DNA from: Caprella mutica | Taxonomy: Eukaryota; Arthropoda; Malacostraca; Amphipoda; Caprellidae | Length of the DNA: 64,000 nucleotides | Assembly: GCA_947561585.1 (NCBI GenBank) | Contig: CANNZV010001177.1 | Span: forward strand, 62,001-126,000 | Reading direction: 5' to 3' | Shown here: piece after piece, positions 11,083-25,000 of the stretch | Numbering within the stretch: the stretch's first letter is position 1 | How the letters are laid out: every line of letters starts with the position of its first letter | Made by a program: the position numbers and the translations under genes | The notes under the pieces: generated by a model | Seen by the model: the letters and a program-made list of their open reading frames with translations, nothing else | Database searches by the model: none | What the model was told of the DNA's origin: nothing

Positions 11083-11757
11083 CAGGGGCGTATCTAGGAT
11101 TCGGTCAAGGGGGGGGCACTTTTCAAAAAAATTAAAGTTTCTGAAAAAAATCTACGGATAATTCTTCAGATTGGTCAGTTATTTGATTATTTTAATTGCT
11201 TTGAACATGCTTACACTTTGCTCCGTCAGAAGCGTCATCTTTTAAATTGCGAAATGGGAAGACGTCATTGTGTTCATAAAGTATAAAGAATGGATTTTAT
11301 CCTATTAATATTAACATTTTTCTTAAACCTTAAAAATGTTTTTGAATTTGAGAAGAAATGCATTGTCCTGTACTCTGCAGTTTGCCAAAACACCTTCTTC
11401 TTCAACAGTATGTCTAAAATTCATGCTTCACTCCATGACAAGTGGAAGGGCGGTTAAATCTTACTACCTGAAAAAGTTCACAAGAGTTCGTGGTCTATTT
11501 AATGAAACTGGTTCTATTCACAAGAAAAGCAAATGATAACAAATCCAAAAAGAACAGAAACATTGATTCAGGAGGTGAAGAGTTTCTATGAAAAATCCCT
11601 CAGAGCCCCCAGTTTCTCAGCAGATTTCACCAACCATAACTCCGTTGTGGAGGATCGTCAGGTACACTAATGAAAATCCCTGAAATATCAACGGAATAAA
11701 TGATAGGTATGATGCTAAGGTAATATCTTTGTTGCCATTATTAATTGAATGGATATA

Positions 11758-12534
11758 CAGGCATCCCCCGCTTTAGTTACCAAATCACGACTCAGTTTAG
11801 TTACCAAACGATAACTAAAGCGAATAAAAGTAACAAGAAATTTATAATTGTTACTCCTTGATTTAGACCTCATTTTCTATGAGTTATAGAAGGAAAATTT
11901 ATTATTAGAGTAAAACGTATATAAGCATATTGTTAATAATATTCAGTCTTCCATTGTTTGTGACTGTGACGAAAAAGTTAAAAGTCGTGCATTTATTAAA
12001 TGTTTTAAAATCCATCCATAGCTTAACTCTCACCTCAGTATAGGTGAGTAAATTAATAGATACTTAAATTTCTGTAATTATTGTGCAACATTTAACAAAC
12101 AGCAATTTTATGCTCTATGAAATGTTTTTGATAGTAGGGTACTAAGTTCCAAGTTATTGGTTGATTCTACAATTTCGGACACGTCAGAAAAAAATTATAA
12201 ATTTAATTATTATTTAACTTCTATTGTAATTGGTATCATGGATACTAATTGAAATAATGATTATTATGTAAAGATTTTTACGTGTTCGAAAATATGGATC
12301 CGTGCAATAACACGGAACTAACTCTAAAATGGGACATGTTGAATTTCTGAACCAATTGCTTCTAATAACCTCACCTGGATTATAATTTTGATTTTTTTTA
12401 GTTACCGTGAAAAAATCACAAAAAATTGTCTCCGTTTTCTATGTCTACGAACTGTTCTTATTTCGAAAGATGACTGACTCGAAATAAGTACCACTTTTGT
12501 TAAAGTGAGTTGTACTTAAAGCAAGGCTTGCCTG
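11758..12534. mobile_element. Pogo/Tigger-like MITE
   Basis: Terminal repeats CAGGCATCCCCCGCTTTAGT and the near-complement ACTTAAAGCAAGGCTTGCCTG are flanked by TA (11756-11757 and 12535-12536). CAGGCA-type ends with TA duplication are typical of pogo/Tigger elements. The 777-bp body has no transposase and contains another MITE (12137-12324). The uninterrupted version of the host site is visible in the right arm near 14100-14150. Confidence 0.8.
12137..12324. mobile_element. Palindromic TA-flanked MITE nested in the Tigger-like MITE
   Basis: Ends GGGTACTAAGTTCC and CGGAACTAACTC lie inside TA flanks (12135-12136 and 12325-12326), with inverted subterminal blocks. It resembles the GGGTAAGTTC family at 6798 and 23215 but is more diverged. 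Confidence 0.55.
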
Positions 12535-12622
12535 TAATCTTTCATGCATTCCTTGATGATGATGGCAACTTGTCATATGTTAATGGTGTTTCATATCTCA
12601 GATTACTACAGGACATTATTTA

Positions 12623-13042
12623 GTGCTAGTTTGCTATGCGATCTGATCATCATTTACTGGTTTGGCATGCGATCTATTTAAAATTTATTAGCAAATATAG
12701 AAGATACAAACAGGTATACGAGATACCAAATATGTATAGTATTTTATTTCCTTAAATAATTATATACCATTTACATATGCAAAGCCTTATTATGGAAATA
12801 CTTCAAGAAAATATCGTTATATAAACTACATCCTACCAAGCTTATTTGAATATAAAGTAAAAATAAGCAATTAATATATGTTTTTTTTACTTTTAATGCA
12901 TTGTGACAATATCATCTCGTCAATATTGTTTGTTTTGCATCAAAGTTACTTTAAAAGAAAAATGATCATAATTATTCAAAAAAGAAATACTAAAGCATTA
13001 TCAGATCACATTAACCTCACAGATCGCATACCAAACTAGCAC
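12623..13042. mobile_element. MITE with GTGCTAGTTTG ends
   Basis: Terminal repeats GTGCTAGTTTGCTATGCGAT and its near-complement lie about 420 bp apart, and the core TTTGGCATGCGATCT recurs just inside the left end. A TTATTT repeat flanks both sides. The right arm of the palindrome has the empty site (ACATTATTTGGCCC near 14040), confirming insertion. Confidence 0.75.
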
Positions 13043-16000
13043 CCCTTATTTGGCCCAAACTGCACTATTCTGCATCTCGTTATTCACTTTGGTGGATGCA
13101 AGATGGCGCTCCACCACATTGAACAAATGTAGTTCTAGAATTTCTCATTGAGAAGGTTAGAGGTCGATTCATTAGCATCATTACTGGCAATCACACAATC
13201 AATATCTCAACCCTTTGGGTTTTCACTTCTTGGCTGCTGCACAAACTCGAGTTTATATATGAAAAAGAAAATTCCATTGTCTCTTATGCAAAGTGTTTTA
13301 ATTTGCAAGAATGTTTTGAAATTTGCTTCGTTCTGTCTTCAGACTGGAGGAGGCCATTTTCAACAACTTCTGTAGGGCCACAGGAAATGTGGTTCATATG
13401 ATATAGCCATACATATAGGACAATAAATGTTTAATAATAATACTTTCTTTTCCATCAACGTGGTGTATCTATGATGACAATTGATGCATTAGAAGTGCTT
13501 CTAATTCGCAATTTAAAAATGTCGTTTCTGATGGAACACAGTGTGTTTCATCAGATAACGTAATTTTTTTATTTGCGGATTAGAAACACTTAAAAATAAG
13601 TCAAATACCATTATAGATTCATCTCTTTGAAGGAAAATGAAAGTTTTTTTTTATTATTAAACATTTATTGTCTTTTATCATATGAGGCACATCTCCTGAG
13701 GTCCTACAGAAGTTATTGAAAATGACCGCCTCAGATGTGAAGACAGACGAACATTCTTGCATACTTTCTTGAGAGTCTTATTGTTATATTTTTGAGCGGA
13801 GATTTGAACACATTGTATAAGAGACTTATTGGGATCTGTTTTTTTATATATAAACTTATAAACTCGAGTTTGTGCAGCAGCCCATATCCAAAGAGTTGAG
13901 ATCTGGACTGTGTGCTGACCAGGAATTTTATTTCCGTACTTCTGCTAATCACTCGACCTCGAAACTTTTCCTTAAATTCTAGATCTGCATTTGTGCAATG
14001 TGGTCTTGCATCCACCAAAGTGAAGAAGTTGCAGGCTGGGCCAAATAATGTGCTGGAGCAATCAGAGTTTTGAAAATCATTAACTGGTAACAAGTTGCCA
14101 TATTCGTAAAGGAATGCTTGAACAATTGGAACAATTCCATTAATAATTGAAACGAAGACATTACCTTAGCATCATACCTATCATTTGTTTTCCAAATATT
14201 TCGAGGATTTTCATTCATATTTTTTCGATGTGTTTTTGATGTACGCAAATTAACTTCTCGTCTGTCCAAACGATTCAATTGGCAATGTTGGATGGTTGCT
14301 GCATAATCCATTTACAAAACCGCTATTTATGTGGTTTTCGTTAATGGTCGAGCTGAAGTTCAATGATAAAAACGGAAACTAAATTAATGTATGACGATCC
14401 TCTACCACGTGGTTTCGGTGTGGATGAAATCTGCTGAAAAGCTTTTCTGAGAGAAAATCTAGTGGTTTCTTCAAAGAAACTCTTCACCTCCTGAATCGCA
14501 GTTTGTGTTTTTTTGGTTTTGTTTTCTTTTGCTTTTTCTTGTTAATAGAACCAGTTTCATTGAATAGACCACGAACTCTTGTGAAGCCACCCTTCCATTC
14601 ATCTTGGGAAAGCATCAATTTTCGGCGTACTGTTGAAGAAGAAGGTGTTTTGGCAAACAACAGAGTACAGGACGATGCATTTCTTCTCAAATTCAAAAAC
14701 ATTTTTAAATTGAAGATCAATGCTAATATTAATACGGTGATAGAAATCCACTCTAAGGACAAAATGGCTTATACATAATACGAATTGAAGCAATTTAATT
14801 TCTCCCATTTCACAATTTAAAAATGACGATTTTGATAGAATACAGTGTTCAAGCATGTCAAAAGCAATTAAAAATAATCAAATAATTGAAATTTCTTCAA
14901 TTTGGAGGATTAATCCACACATTTTTATTAATCCGTAGATTTATTTTTAAAAAGTTCAGACCTCAAGGGGGGGGCATCTGCCCCAAATGCCCCCCCCTTG
15001 TATACGCGCCTGCACCTATCTGTATAATTTTGTCTTTTCGTGTCCTATTGTGGTAAATTATGCGTTTGTTTGATTGATTAATTATGTTAGCCCTAATCTG
15101 ATCTTGAATAAATATAGCTTGTCTGGCCTTAACTTTGACTATTGATTCTGATGTATCTAAATTGTAAATGTTATCCAAATTTTCTGCTTGTATATTTGGG
15201 GAGGTGTCACGTCCAAACATGGCATATGAAGGAGTATCCTTCAAGGACATATTAATTTGGTTGTTGATTGTGTTTTGGACAATATCGAGAAACATGTCCC
15301 AATTATCGTGATTTACTGTAGCTACATAGAATCTTAATAATTTGTTAATTCTTTGGTTATTGCGTTCACAAATTCCATTGGAATATTCTGAGTATGGTAG
15401 TACCTCACACTTATATATCTGATGTATTTCACTGAAAGTTCTAATTGCGTTAGACTTAAATTCTTTCGCACAATCTGACAATAGCGTTTTGGGATATCCA
15501 CAACGGCTAAATGTTTTACTTAGAAAATCAATTACTGTGTTAGTTGATTTGTCAGCTACTGCGTGTAATTCGTTATATCGTGTCAACATACATGTTATTG
15601 ATAAAATGTACTTGTTGTTCGTGTCAGTTGTAATAAAAGGTCCTATAAAATCAAATGAAACTGTTTCAAATGGTGTATTAGCTACTGGGGCAGACAATAA
15701 TTTAATTGTTGTATCTAGACTTCCTTTAAGTATTTTGCAAACGTCACATCTTTTAATAAAAGATTCTATGACCGATCTTTCTTGAAAATGATAGTATTTT
15801 AGTCGAAATTTAAATAGCGTATGAGCTAAACCACAATGAGTGTTAAAATGTATTGAATTAATTACTAAATTGATCATTTCATTTGGTATAACATAATTAA
15901 CAATACTGACTGCCCTAGTATCTATTTTCCTATGTCGATATAATATTCCGTCTAATATGAAAAACTCAGCTATGTTTTTAGATGTTCCTATTTTTTTTCT

Positions 16001-19000
16001 ATTTAATATGTCCATTATTTCCTTACAAGCAAAGTCGTTTGACTGTGCAGTCTTTAGTCTGTTTAAAGTCCATGTTATGTCTTCGTGTTTAGGTATGTAA
16101 TTCAGAAATGGTTTTTCTTTGTTGATTTTATACAATTTAGATGGATCTGATTCTTGTTCATTTTCTAAGTCTGTTTCTGATTCACTGTCATTGTTGTTTA
16201 TAATTTGTGGTACATTTAGCTTAGCCCTCGATCTTGTGGTTGCTATAAAACTTTCAAATGAGCTAAAACTTTCATTAGATGGTGTTAAAAGTTCGCATTC
16301 ATCTATTGTTTCTTCCGTTAAAGGAGTTAATCTACTAAGAGTATCTGCTACCACATTTCGTTTACCCTCAAAATACCTCACAGTGCAATCATATGTGCTA
16401 GCCTCGATTGCCCAACGGGCCATTGCCGAATCTAATGGAAGTTTATTACCAAAAAATGCGCACAAGGGTTTGTGGTCAGATCAGACATAGATATTGAAAT
16501 TCCTTTAAAGCTAGATGGATTGCAAGAAACTCTTGCTTAGTTACGGAGTACCTTTTCTGAGTAGAATTTAATGATTTACTGAAATAGGCTATGGGTCTTA
16601 ATGTTTTGCTTCTGGTCGAATCTGGTTGTAGCAGTGCTGCGCCAACTCCGACACTTGAGCTGTCAGTAAATAAATAAAATGGTCTGGAATAATTTGGATG
16701 AGCTAAAACCTTATCTAATGTCAAAATATTTTTGAGACTAGTGAAGCTAGCCTCACATTCGTCAGTCCAGTCAAATTTAGTGTCCTTCCTTAATAGTCTA
16801 TATAATGGTTCGGCTTTCTGACTAAATTTAGGGACGAACTTACGAAAGTAGTTCGCAAGCCCTAAAAACCGCTGAAGTTTCTTTACATCTGTTGGTCTAG
16901 ATGCTTCTCTAAGTTTTTCGTTTTGGATGCATCGTATGCCCTCAGTCGTGACTCGATGTCCAAGAAAGTTGATTTCGTGTTTAAAGAATTCACACTTCTC
17001 TAACTTTAATCTCAAATGAGCGTCACGTAAACTCATTAGCACTTGGCTAATATCATTTAAATGTTGTTCATATGATCGACTAAAAATTAGGATATCATCA
17101 ATAAATACGAAACATAGTTTCCCTAATACTTTATTTAACGCTTTTGTCATAATTGCTTGAAATACTTTTGGACTATTGACATACCCGAAGGATAACTTGC
17201 GGAACTGCCATTTTTTACCATTTACCGCAAATGCTGTAAGTTTTTTAGATTCTTCGGAGATTTTCACTTGGTGAAAAGCGCTCCTTAGATCTAAACTTGA
17301 GAATACCTTAGACCCACCTAAAGATCCTAACATATCGTCCACTCTAGGTAATGGGAACCATTGTATATGTACACATTTATTTAGAGATCTGAAATCTATT
17401 GCGGGACGTATTTCCCCATTCTTTTTATGAACCACGATAACGGGAAAATTGAATTCGGACATTGAAGGTTCAATAGTTCCTTCTTCTAACATTGATTTAT
17501 TAACTTCTTCAAGTTGTTCTTGAAATTTATGTGATATTCTATATGGTATTTTATTGATAACTATATTAGGGTCCCTCAGTTTTATTCTATATGTACAGAT
17601 ACTAGTGGTCCCGATAGGTTCGTCTTTAAGAGTAATTACGTCTCTAAAGTTATTTATTAACTGCGTCGTTTTGTCTTCATACTCTGACATTCCACATGAT
17701 ATGTCAGCATTAACTAACCTTCTTAGTGCTGATGGCACTGTCTGAGAATTGTTTTCTTCATCATCACTTTTTACTGTAATATCACTGCTTCTATCAGCAC
17801 TTCCGTCACGTGATATTTTACACTTTATCTCTCGGTTGCCATGCACTGCAACTAATGGCTCTCCATTATTTCCAACTGCATGTACCATTGACTTTTCATA
17901 AATTAAATCAGGGGTAACGTTTCGTTCAAATGGCTTTGTTTTTTCGTCACTCAACACGTTTCCTAATCTAGATTTACGAGTCCTATTATTTAAACACTCC
18001 GATATAGTCGCTATATTAACTTCGACTTGCTTTTCGTAGGTTTCGAGTGTTCCTATTATTTGATTTTCGTTTAATACGATATCACTATCAGTCGGATTCA
18101 TTGCGAAAACTGGGCAAATTGACACTTGGTCCCCCTCTCTTTTTATGTCTTCGATTTTTATTAGTGTTTCGGCTACCACTAAACCCGAACTGAAACTTCT
18201 TATAGCTACGATATAACTTCCTGCTTCGTTATTCTTAACAAAACCATAAATGACTTTAATGGTATTTGCCTCAATGACTTGGCTGCTTAAATGAACATTA
18301 CCGTTCTTCTTGCGTATTTTATTTTTTCTTCTAGGCTTCGTTTTTATCTCGGACTTCATAACCTCTGCTTGCCCTTTCTGTTTTAATTGAGGTTTAACCC
18401 TTACCTTCGCAATGCTACTGTGGTTGTTTGTTCGTTCGTTTATTTCTCTTATTAAAGTTCTTCTTTTTGACCTATTGGAAATGAGAACTAACTCTGCTAT
18501 TAAGCAATCCGTGCTTAATAGTTCTTTAGTAGCTATTTTACGTTTTTCCATAAACGGAATTTTTTCTTCACCTAACTTCAAAATATTTTTATCAAAATCA
18601 ATTTGCGCATTCGTTAACACGTCCCTTCCTAATATGGCGTCATAGGGTAAACTGGTGTTGTCGATTAGTAAAGCGTTTACTCTTTTTTTATTTGACTTTG
18701 ATAACAATACTAAATTTATTTCACCATTTACTTCGGAACGTCCGTTTATGCCTTTAATAGTTACGTCCGATTTCATTATTTCTTCGTTACTCGCAATGTA
18801 TTTAAAGTTACGACTGTTTAATATCGTTCGCTCACTACCTGAATCTATTAAAGCCTCCCAATCAAATTCTTTACTATGTAAAATTATCGTTGGCTTAGAA
18901 GTCCCTTTAATCGTATAATGACAGTCCGTCAATCCGCTTAATTCATCTTTATTTTTTACAAACTGAGCTGTAATATACGTCTCGCTCGCGTTTTTCTCCT

Positions 19001-22000
19001 CATCGCTTAACTCTACTTCTTTTAATAAATCAAACTTATTTTTACATTCGCATTGATTTCTTGCATTGAGTGACGAATTAAGTTCACCATTGAATTTAAC
19101 GTACACAGGATCTAGTTTATTCATGTTTAATTCACATGTGTGCACGGAGTACCGACCGATTTCGCATTTGTCTTTGTTAAATGTTTAATTAAATTAACCC
19201 TACCATGTTGTTTACTAACTTTATTTGTTGTGTTTATTTCAGTGTTCGTATTTACATTTTTTTTTCGAAAATCCTTGCCCTGACCTCGATTAAAAGGTTG
19301 TTGAGTACGGCAATCACTTCCTATGTGGCCTAGATTATTACACCTATAGCACCTAATTGTATCACTATTCTGCTGTGGTGTGTAGGTATTTATGTTTGTT
19401 ATATTTGTTCTTCCTTGCTGGTTGTATCTGTATCTGCTTCTGCGTGCATACCTACCGGCTGTACCTCTGTTTCTAACATCATATGCGTAATATGCCTCTG
19501 TTTCTTCCTGCATATCATCGTGATAATTACCTTGATTCTCACCTACTCTTTGATCAGTATTTTCTATCACAAAAGCTTCTGTGTCATTGAAATTTTTTTT
19601 TGGAATTAGGATTTTTTTGTCATGTGGCAAAGATCTTATTTTCTTTGTTGTAGCGGACAGTAAATTAGCTGTTGTTTTGAACGGTCCTTCTATAACTCCC
19701 TTGACAATACTGGGGTTGATCTGTGGTCCCAATATCGTTAAATACATTGCTATATTCATTAGATCTTTTGCGTGCTTCTTCAATCTGCTGTTGAAAGCCG
19801 CATCACTTACAGTTGCCGTTCTTACAGGAAATTGCGCGTTTATTGTGGCGTCATTCAAGATATACTCGGTGACTTCCCCTATTTTTTCCAATGTACTTAA
19901 TATATCACTGGCAGCTGTAGTTTCATCTTTCAATTTATTAGTGTATAATTCGTGACATACACTGTAGATGTCCTTGCTGTCTTTCTGCACATATATATCT
20001 TCTAATACCGTGCATATTTCTTCGTAGGTGCTATCTTTAAATGTTTTTCCGTTAACAACGTTATTAACAGTAATTTGAAAATCTCCCAGCTTGCAGTCAG
20101 CGCTTCTGAGAAGGATTTTTTTATTTTCGGCATCGTCTTTGTCCCCTAAACTGGATATATGATTATTTAATAGACTCAAATGTTGTTTAAATGTGTTTTT
20201 TTCCTCGAAAGCTGGATCTTCTGGCCTCCTTCTTCCTCTGAATATCGGCAACGAATCAGAATTAATGATTGTTGTACTTCTGCTTTTAATTATTTCTTGG
20301 AGTTGAGCTTGTGTCAATTCAACCGACATTGTTTCTGTATTTGTTTTCTTATCTATCCTATTTATATTCTGTTGCTGTGTAACTGATTTTTTTGGGGGTG
20401 TAATTTTCTGTTTACTTTTCTTAATTCGTGGTTTCGTCTTTCTTCCAGACCTTAGCTCAACAGAATCTGGATTAACTACTTCGTCCTCCGAACTTGGCAT
20501 ATGTTCTCATTCCTAATTAAATGTTAGTGTGTACTTAAACAAGTGTGCGTGTTATCACAAATTATGAAAGTTAAAAAAATAATATCATAAAAATAAATCA
20601 TGCAAAAATAAAGCAAAATTTGTTAAAACAATGATATTATAAAATTAAATATTAATACCTGTCAATTATAATCAACAATCAATAATATTATAAAACTGAA
20701 AGAAATGCATACACAATATACATCCTATAATTATAATTGCTGCAATAAAGATTAATTAATTTCTTCTAACTAACCTTCTACTTATTGCTTATTCACACAA
20801 AAACACTTGACTAAGCGGGACTGATTATTTCACCACTGAACTAAGTTCTGAAAGAACCTTCCGCAAACGTTTCACAGATGAGACTGAAAGTACAAGGATG
20901 ACTTAACGCTTATTAATCGTTATATTATACTTAACTTCCGGTTCCATGTACAGTGGGTCTTTCTTATCAGGTTTTGTCGGTGATTTTTGCTCTGATCTTA
21001 ACAGTACACTGAATGTACACTGAATGGAGCAGTTTGAATAAATACTATTCAGGTGTAGTGTTTAAACAAATTAGACTCTCAATTTCCGGTTGATTTACGG
21101 CTTTTTTGCATGTTGTTTATTGATTAATCGAATGTTTTTCATCACCATTCGCCAACGTGCAATGCTGTACCCTTTAGTTCATCGCTTCCTCCCTCCGTGT
21201 TTTTCCAGACTTTTCCAGATTGGTTAGTCTCACTGATTGTCTCTGCTCTCATTCAAATTTCAAATTAGGCCATCTGTACTCTCCTTATCCTTCCGATAAT
21301 TTTCGAGATGCCTTTTGCTTGATCTTGAGTTGAAAAATCTTTATATTTTATCACAAAAACTGAACACCTTAATTGAATCGTACCGTCATATAGGGTCGCA
21401 AAACCCGGTCTTGCTGTAATCAAATACTCTCCAATCAGATGGTTAACTTAGTTTTTGGTAAACTACAAAGCTTTCAAACTTTTACTTTAGTAATTGAATT
21501 TCCGTTCATTAAATTCGAATTACTTAATCACGCACCATACGGGCCACCAATGTGATGGTTCCCCCTGTGGGTTATCTCATCAACTGTGAAACCTTCTAAC
21601 GGTCCACGATATGGGTTACGTGTGATTAGAATCTTACTCTGTTTCTTATTTTCAGATTCCTTTTTCTCAACATATTTCTTTCTACTAAATACTCATGGTC
21701 CCATGCCCTAGAACCACCTTGCCAATATGGTTCCGACCTCAGGCCTCTGGTCCACGCTTAACTGTATTTAGGATAATAACTTAGTATAATTAACACTTTA
21801 AAGAGAATATATTCGATTATCAAGCAATCGTAAATACACTGTTTAACTTCACTAAAACACTCACAAGTAATGGTCTCACTAACTAAGACTTGAGATAAGA
21901 TGTGTATCTCATGCGAGTCGATTGGTAACTAACTTTGAATGTTACTTACACACAATCATATAGGTTCGTGATAGCAGTTATGCATACACAATTGATGTGT

Positions 22001-25000
22001 TTGCATCACCACAAGAGGAAGAATTCAGTATGCGAGAAGAGTGGAGCAGGGAGATAATAGAATGCTGCGGATGATCATGGGAAGCAGCAGAAGAAGTGAG
22101 TGGTGGGAGGAGACTAGAAGGTGTTTGCAGTGGGCGATGGTGGGAGAGGAGGAGCTGAAGGAGCTGAGCGGAAGTGAAGTGAAGAGCAGCCAGAGTGGTG
22201 GAGGCTGAATGGAGGATGGAGATGGAATCTAAGAGTAGTCTGAGGACATACAGGAGGTTTAAGCTGGAGATGAGAGAGGAGGACTATGGTGGGAGCTTGG
22301 AGGCGAGAATTTGGTTCGCTGCTAGAACCAACTGCATGAGACTTGGCGACAGAAGGTGGGGAGAGAGTAGGGAGTGCAGGCTATGTGACTTTGAACTTGA
22401 TGACCAGCAGCACTTTGTACTCGATTGTGATAGGCTGGAGGAAGTTAGGAGAGAGGCAGTGGAGCTACAGAGACCGAGAGTGATGGATAGAGAGGAGGTG
22501 ATGGGATGTTTTCTGTTTGGAGAACAAGGTGAAGCGGAGAGGAGAGGTATAGTGCTGAGGATGTGGAGGGCGAGAGAGAGGATGATGAACGTGGAGGAAT
22601 GAAGAGGTGGGATGACTGAGGCGGACGAATGAATGGAACATGAATCTGTGTTGCAGGAAGAAGATTGCAGACCTGACAGCAAAGGAGACCTCTGCAAATA
22701 TACCTCATTGGACATAATGTGAGTGGAGAGAGACCGCGGGAAAATGAGAACCAATCAGAGACGGTAGGTGCGTGATGTCACACAAATTTGAAGTTATTAG
22801 GGGGAACTAATTTAAATATTGCTCGTTTTCTATGCTATTCATTTTGAAGGGAGACTAAACTAAAACAGTTTTGATTTAAATGCATTTCTTAGATTAATTT
22901 ATAGTTTCCATTTATTTGATAATATAGTGAACACTATCTTTAATATATACAATTTTTCCTACTCTTTCTTATTAACAGTGAAGACCATATACTATAGTAA
23001 CTATACTGTACACATAATGATATACCACACGAAATAAATTCTTTTCACAGTAGGTTAATTAAAAATTTATTTTATTTGAAAGTTATATTTATAGCATATA
23101 TTATTGAACATCAATTGGCATCACAGATTAGTGAAAAATAGTTAGGGATAAAAGAAAGCACTTGAATGATTATTTAAAATGTTATTGGTCATGTATCTAC
23201 CTAGGTAGTTATAAGGGTAAGTTCCGAATGACCGGTCTGTTCCACTTCTTCGGTCATATAAGAAAAAACTGTATTTAAAAAATCAAATAATTATTAAAAA
23301 TATAATTTTTCTTATATGACCGAAGATGTGGAACTGACCGGTAATTTGAACTTACCCTACGGGCCTAGGTATTTATTGGAATAGGTACCTATTGGTTATG
23401 ATATTTTAAAACTAATAAATTTATAACACTAGGTATGAAGTTATAGGTACGCAATGATTGAAATATTAATAGTTTGAAGTATACACACAACTCTATAAGA
23501 TTAACGACAGTTGTAATTTCGAGAGCAATAATAACAGACAACCTTTTCTTCCCACACTCTGCAGCGGCACTGACGCCTGAAGGACGCTGTCAAGGTTCAT
23601 AGACTATAACAGGTTAAACCATAGTAAACAGAATAGTATAGTACCCCAGTTACATGTATTATTTAAATTGATTCTGGGTAGGCTGTGACGTCATGTATGT
23701 AAGCAAGAGGTCACGTCATAGTAAACAGAATTCCTGTAGGCCACGTGGAATCAAGGTACAGGAACATAATCGGGTATAGTACCTAGCAGACGACACAAAA
23801 ATATGACGTCACCACAACAACACATTCCTTGTTTGTGACCGAGCGGCCCATAATTCCTCGTATTTGCATGTTAATATCGAGAAGTTTGAAGTCATTTTAT
23901 AAGGGTTTCGTACAAAAGAAAAGCGAAAATGGCGATTGAACCTCAAAGTTGAATATATAGATATAATTCAAGTGTGTTTTTATTGTTAATTTCTTTAACT
24001 TATCTATAAGAAATAGGGTCTTGAAAATATGCTACCTAGGAGCGTAAAGTAGTGCTAGTTAACTGCTAAATTGTAGTTCCTATGAATAACAAATAAGGAA
24101 AAAAATAATGGAATACAATTTAACCAATGCCTAGTTAGTAATTGATCAGAAAAAAAATTAAATTTAGAAGTGCTAAGTTTAAGTAGGTTTTCCCATATTT
24201 CAAAGTGTGGTCAGAGTCGCCATTTCCAGTCATCCGGTGGTCACGTCAAACTATAGATTCTATCAGCTGATTACCATACCCTATGTTACTGTATCCTGCG
24301 TGGAATAGAGAATTAAGATGGCGGCCAACGCGACCGATCTGACTAATGATCTAACTATCTTGAATGAATCGTCTTCTTCAAGACTAAAAATTTGTTACTA
24401 TTTTGGGTGTAAAAAGACCAGTAGCAATTTCATCAACAGTCATTTTTTAATTTTCGTCCGTATGACTATAAAGATTGGATAATAGCATGCGGTAATGGGG
24501 AATTAAAAAAAATATCACCGAAAACGTTATTTAACAAAAGTTGGGTGTGTTGCAGCCATCTTTTGTGTTTGTACTGTACGTACAACCGTACGCACCATTG
24601 TTGACATGTGACGTCACAGCCTACCGGGACACGCGTAATATCCCCCCTATAGCTCTGGGATACTATATCTTCTCTGTACTGTGGGTTAAACGAATAGAAA
24701 TAGTACGAAATGTTACTAAGAGCTGAGTCTACAAATTCTTTATATGAAAACTTTTCTTTAGATTAAAACCTATGAAACCTATGTTACAAATAATTGACAT
24801 TTTACATTGTTTATTTCTTATTTTATTATTGAAATATTATGTTTGTTCTTATTTTAGGCGTTTACCTACAGTAATTAAAGCGGATGAAAATGTTGACCAG
24901 TGCCCATTAATCAACGGACAACAACGTGAATAGTAGTTAGCTTTTTGTTCTTTTAACAGTGGTAAAAACCATTTCTTTGAAATATTTTTTATACCATTCG

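Larger units (their letters stand above)
11205..13541 (+). pseudogene. Mariner-like transposase remnant, left arm
   Basis: In several frames the + strand shows the skeleton of an IS630/Tc1-mariner transposase: an N-terminal helix-turn-helix remnant near 11336-11400, then FNETGS near 11500, and at the far end the terminal motif GGHFQQLL followed by a stop (13355-13375). The middle is broken by two MITE insertions and many frameshifts. Its outer end resembles the inner central end (CAGAAACGACATTTTTAAATT type), suggesting these were the mariner's own inverted repeats. Non-functional. Confidence 0.65.
11083..15012. mobile_element. Large palindromic composite DNA element with hAT-like ends
   Basis: The ends read CAGGGGCGTAT and ATACGCGCCTG with adjacent G/C runs, and are flanked by an exact 8-bp duplication CACCTATC (11075-11082 and 15013-15020), the hAT hallmark. 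The interior is one imperfect giant palindrome centred near 13541 (ACACAGTGTGT). Each arm carries a decayed mariner-like transposase copy, pointing tail to tail. The left arm is longer because it holds two further MITEs (11758-12534 and 12623-13042). Best reading: a non-autonomous hAT-mobilised foldback element formed around two inverted mariner copies. Confidence 0.85.
8304..22013 (-). mobile_element. Complete Ty3/gypsy LTR retrotransposon, minus strand
   Basis: Two 463-bp LTRs (8304-8766 and 21551-22013) begin TGTGATGG and end CATCACCACA on the + strand and differ at about 5 positions (about 1.1%), so insertion is recent. The 4-bp target duplication AGAG (8300-8303 and 22014-22017) lies inside a LINE frame. 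On the minus strand the order is LTR, primer-binding site, leader, gag, pol (protease, RT, RNase H, integrase), a small third ORF, polypurine tract, LTR. A 3.9-kb DNA element (11083-15012) interrupts pol, and pol has a frameshift at about 16.49 kb, so this copy is defective. No large env gene is present. Confidence 0.95.
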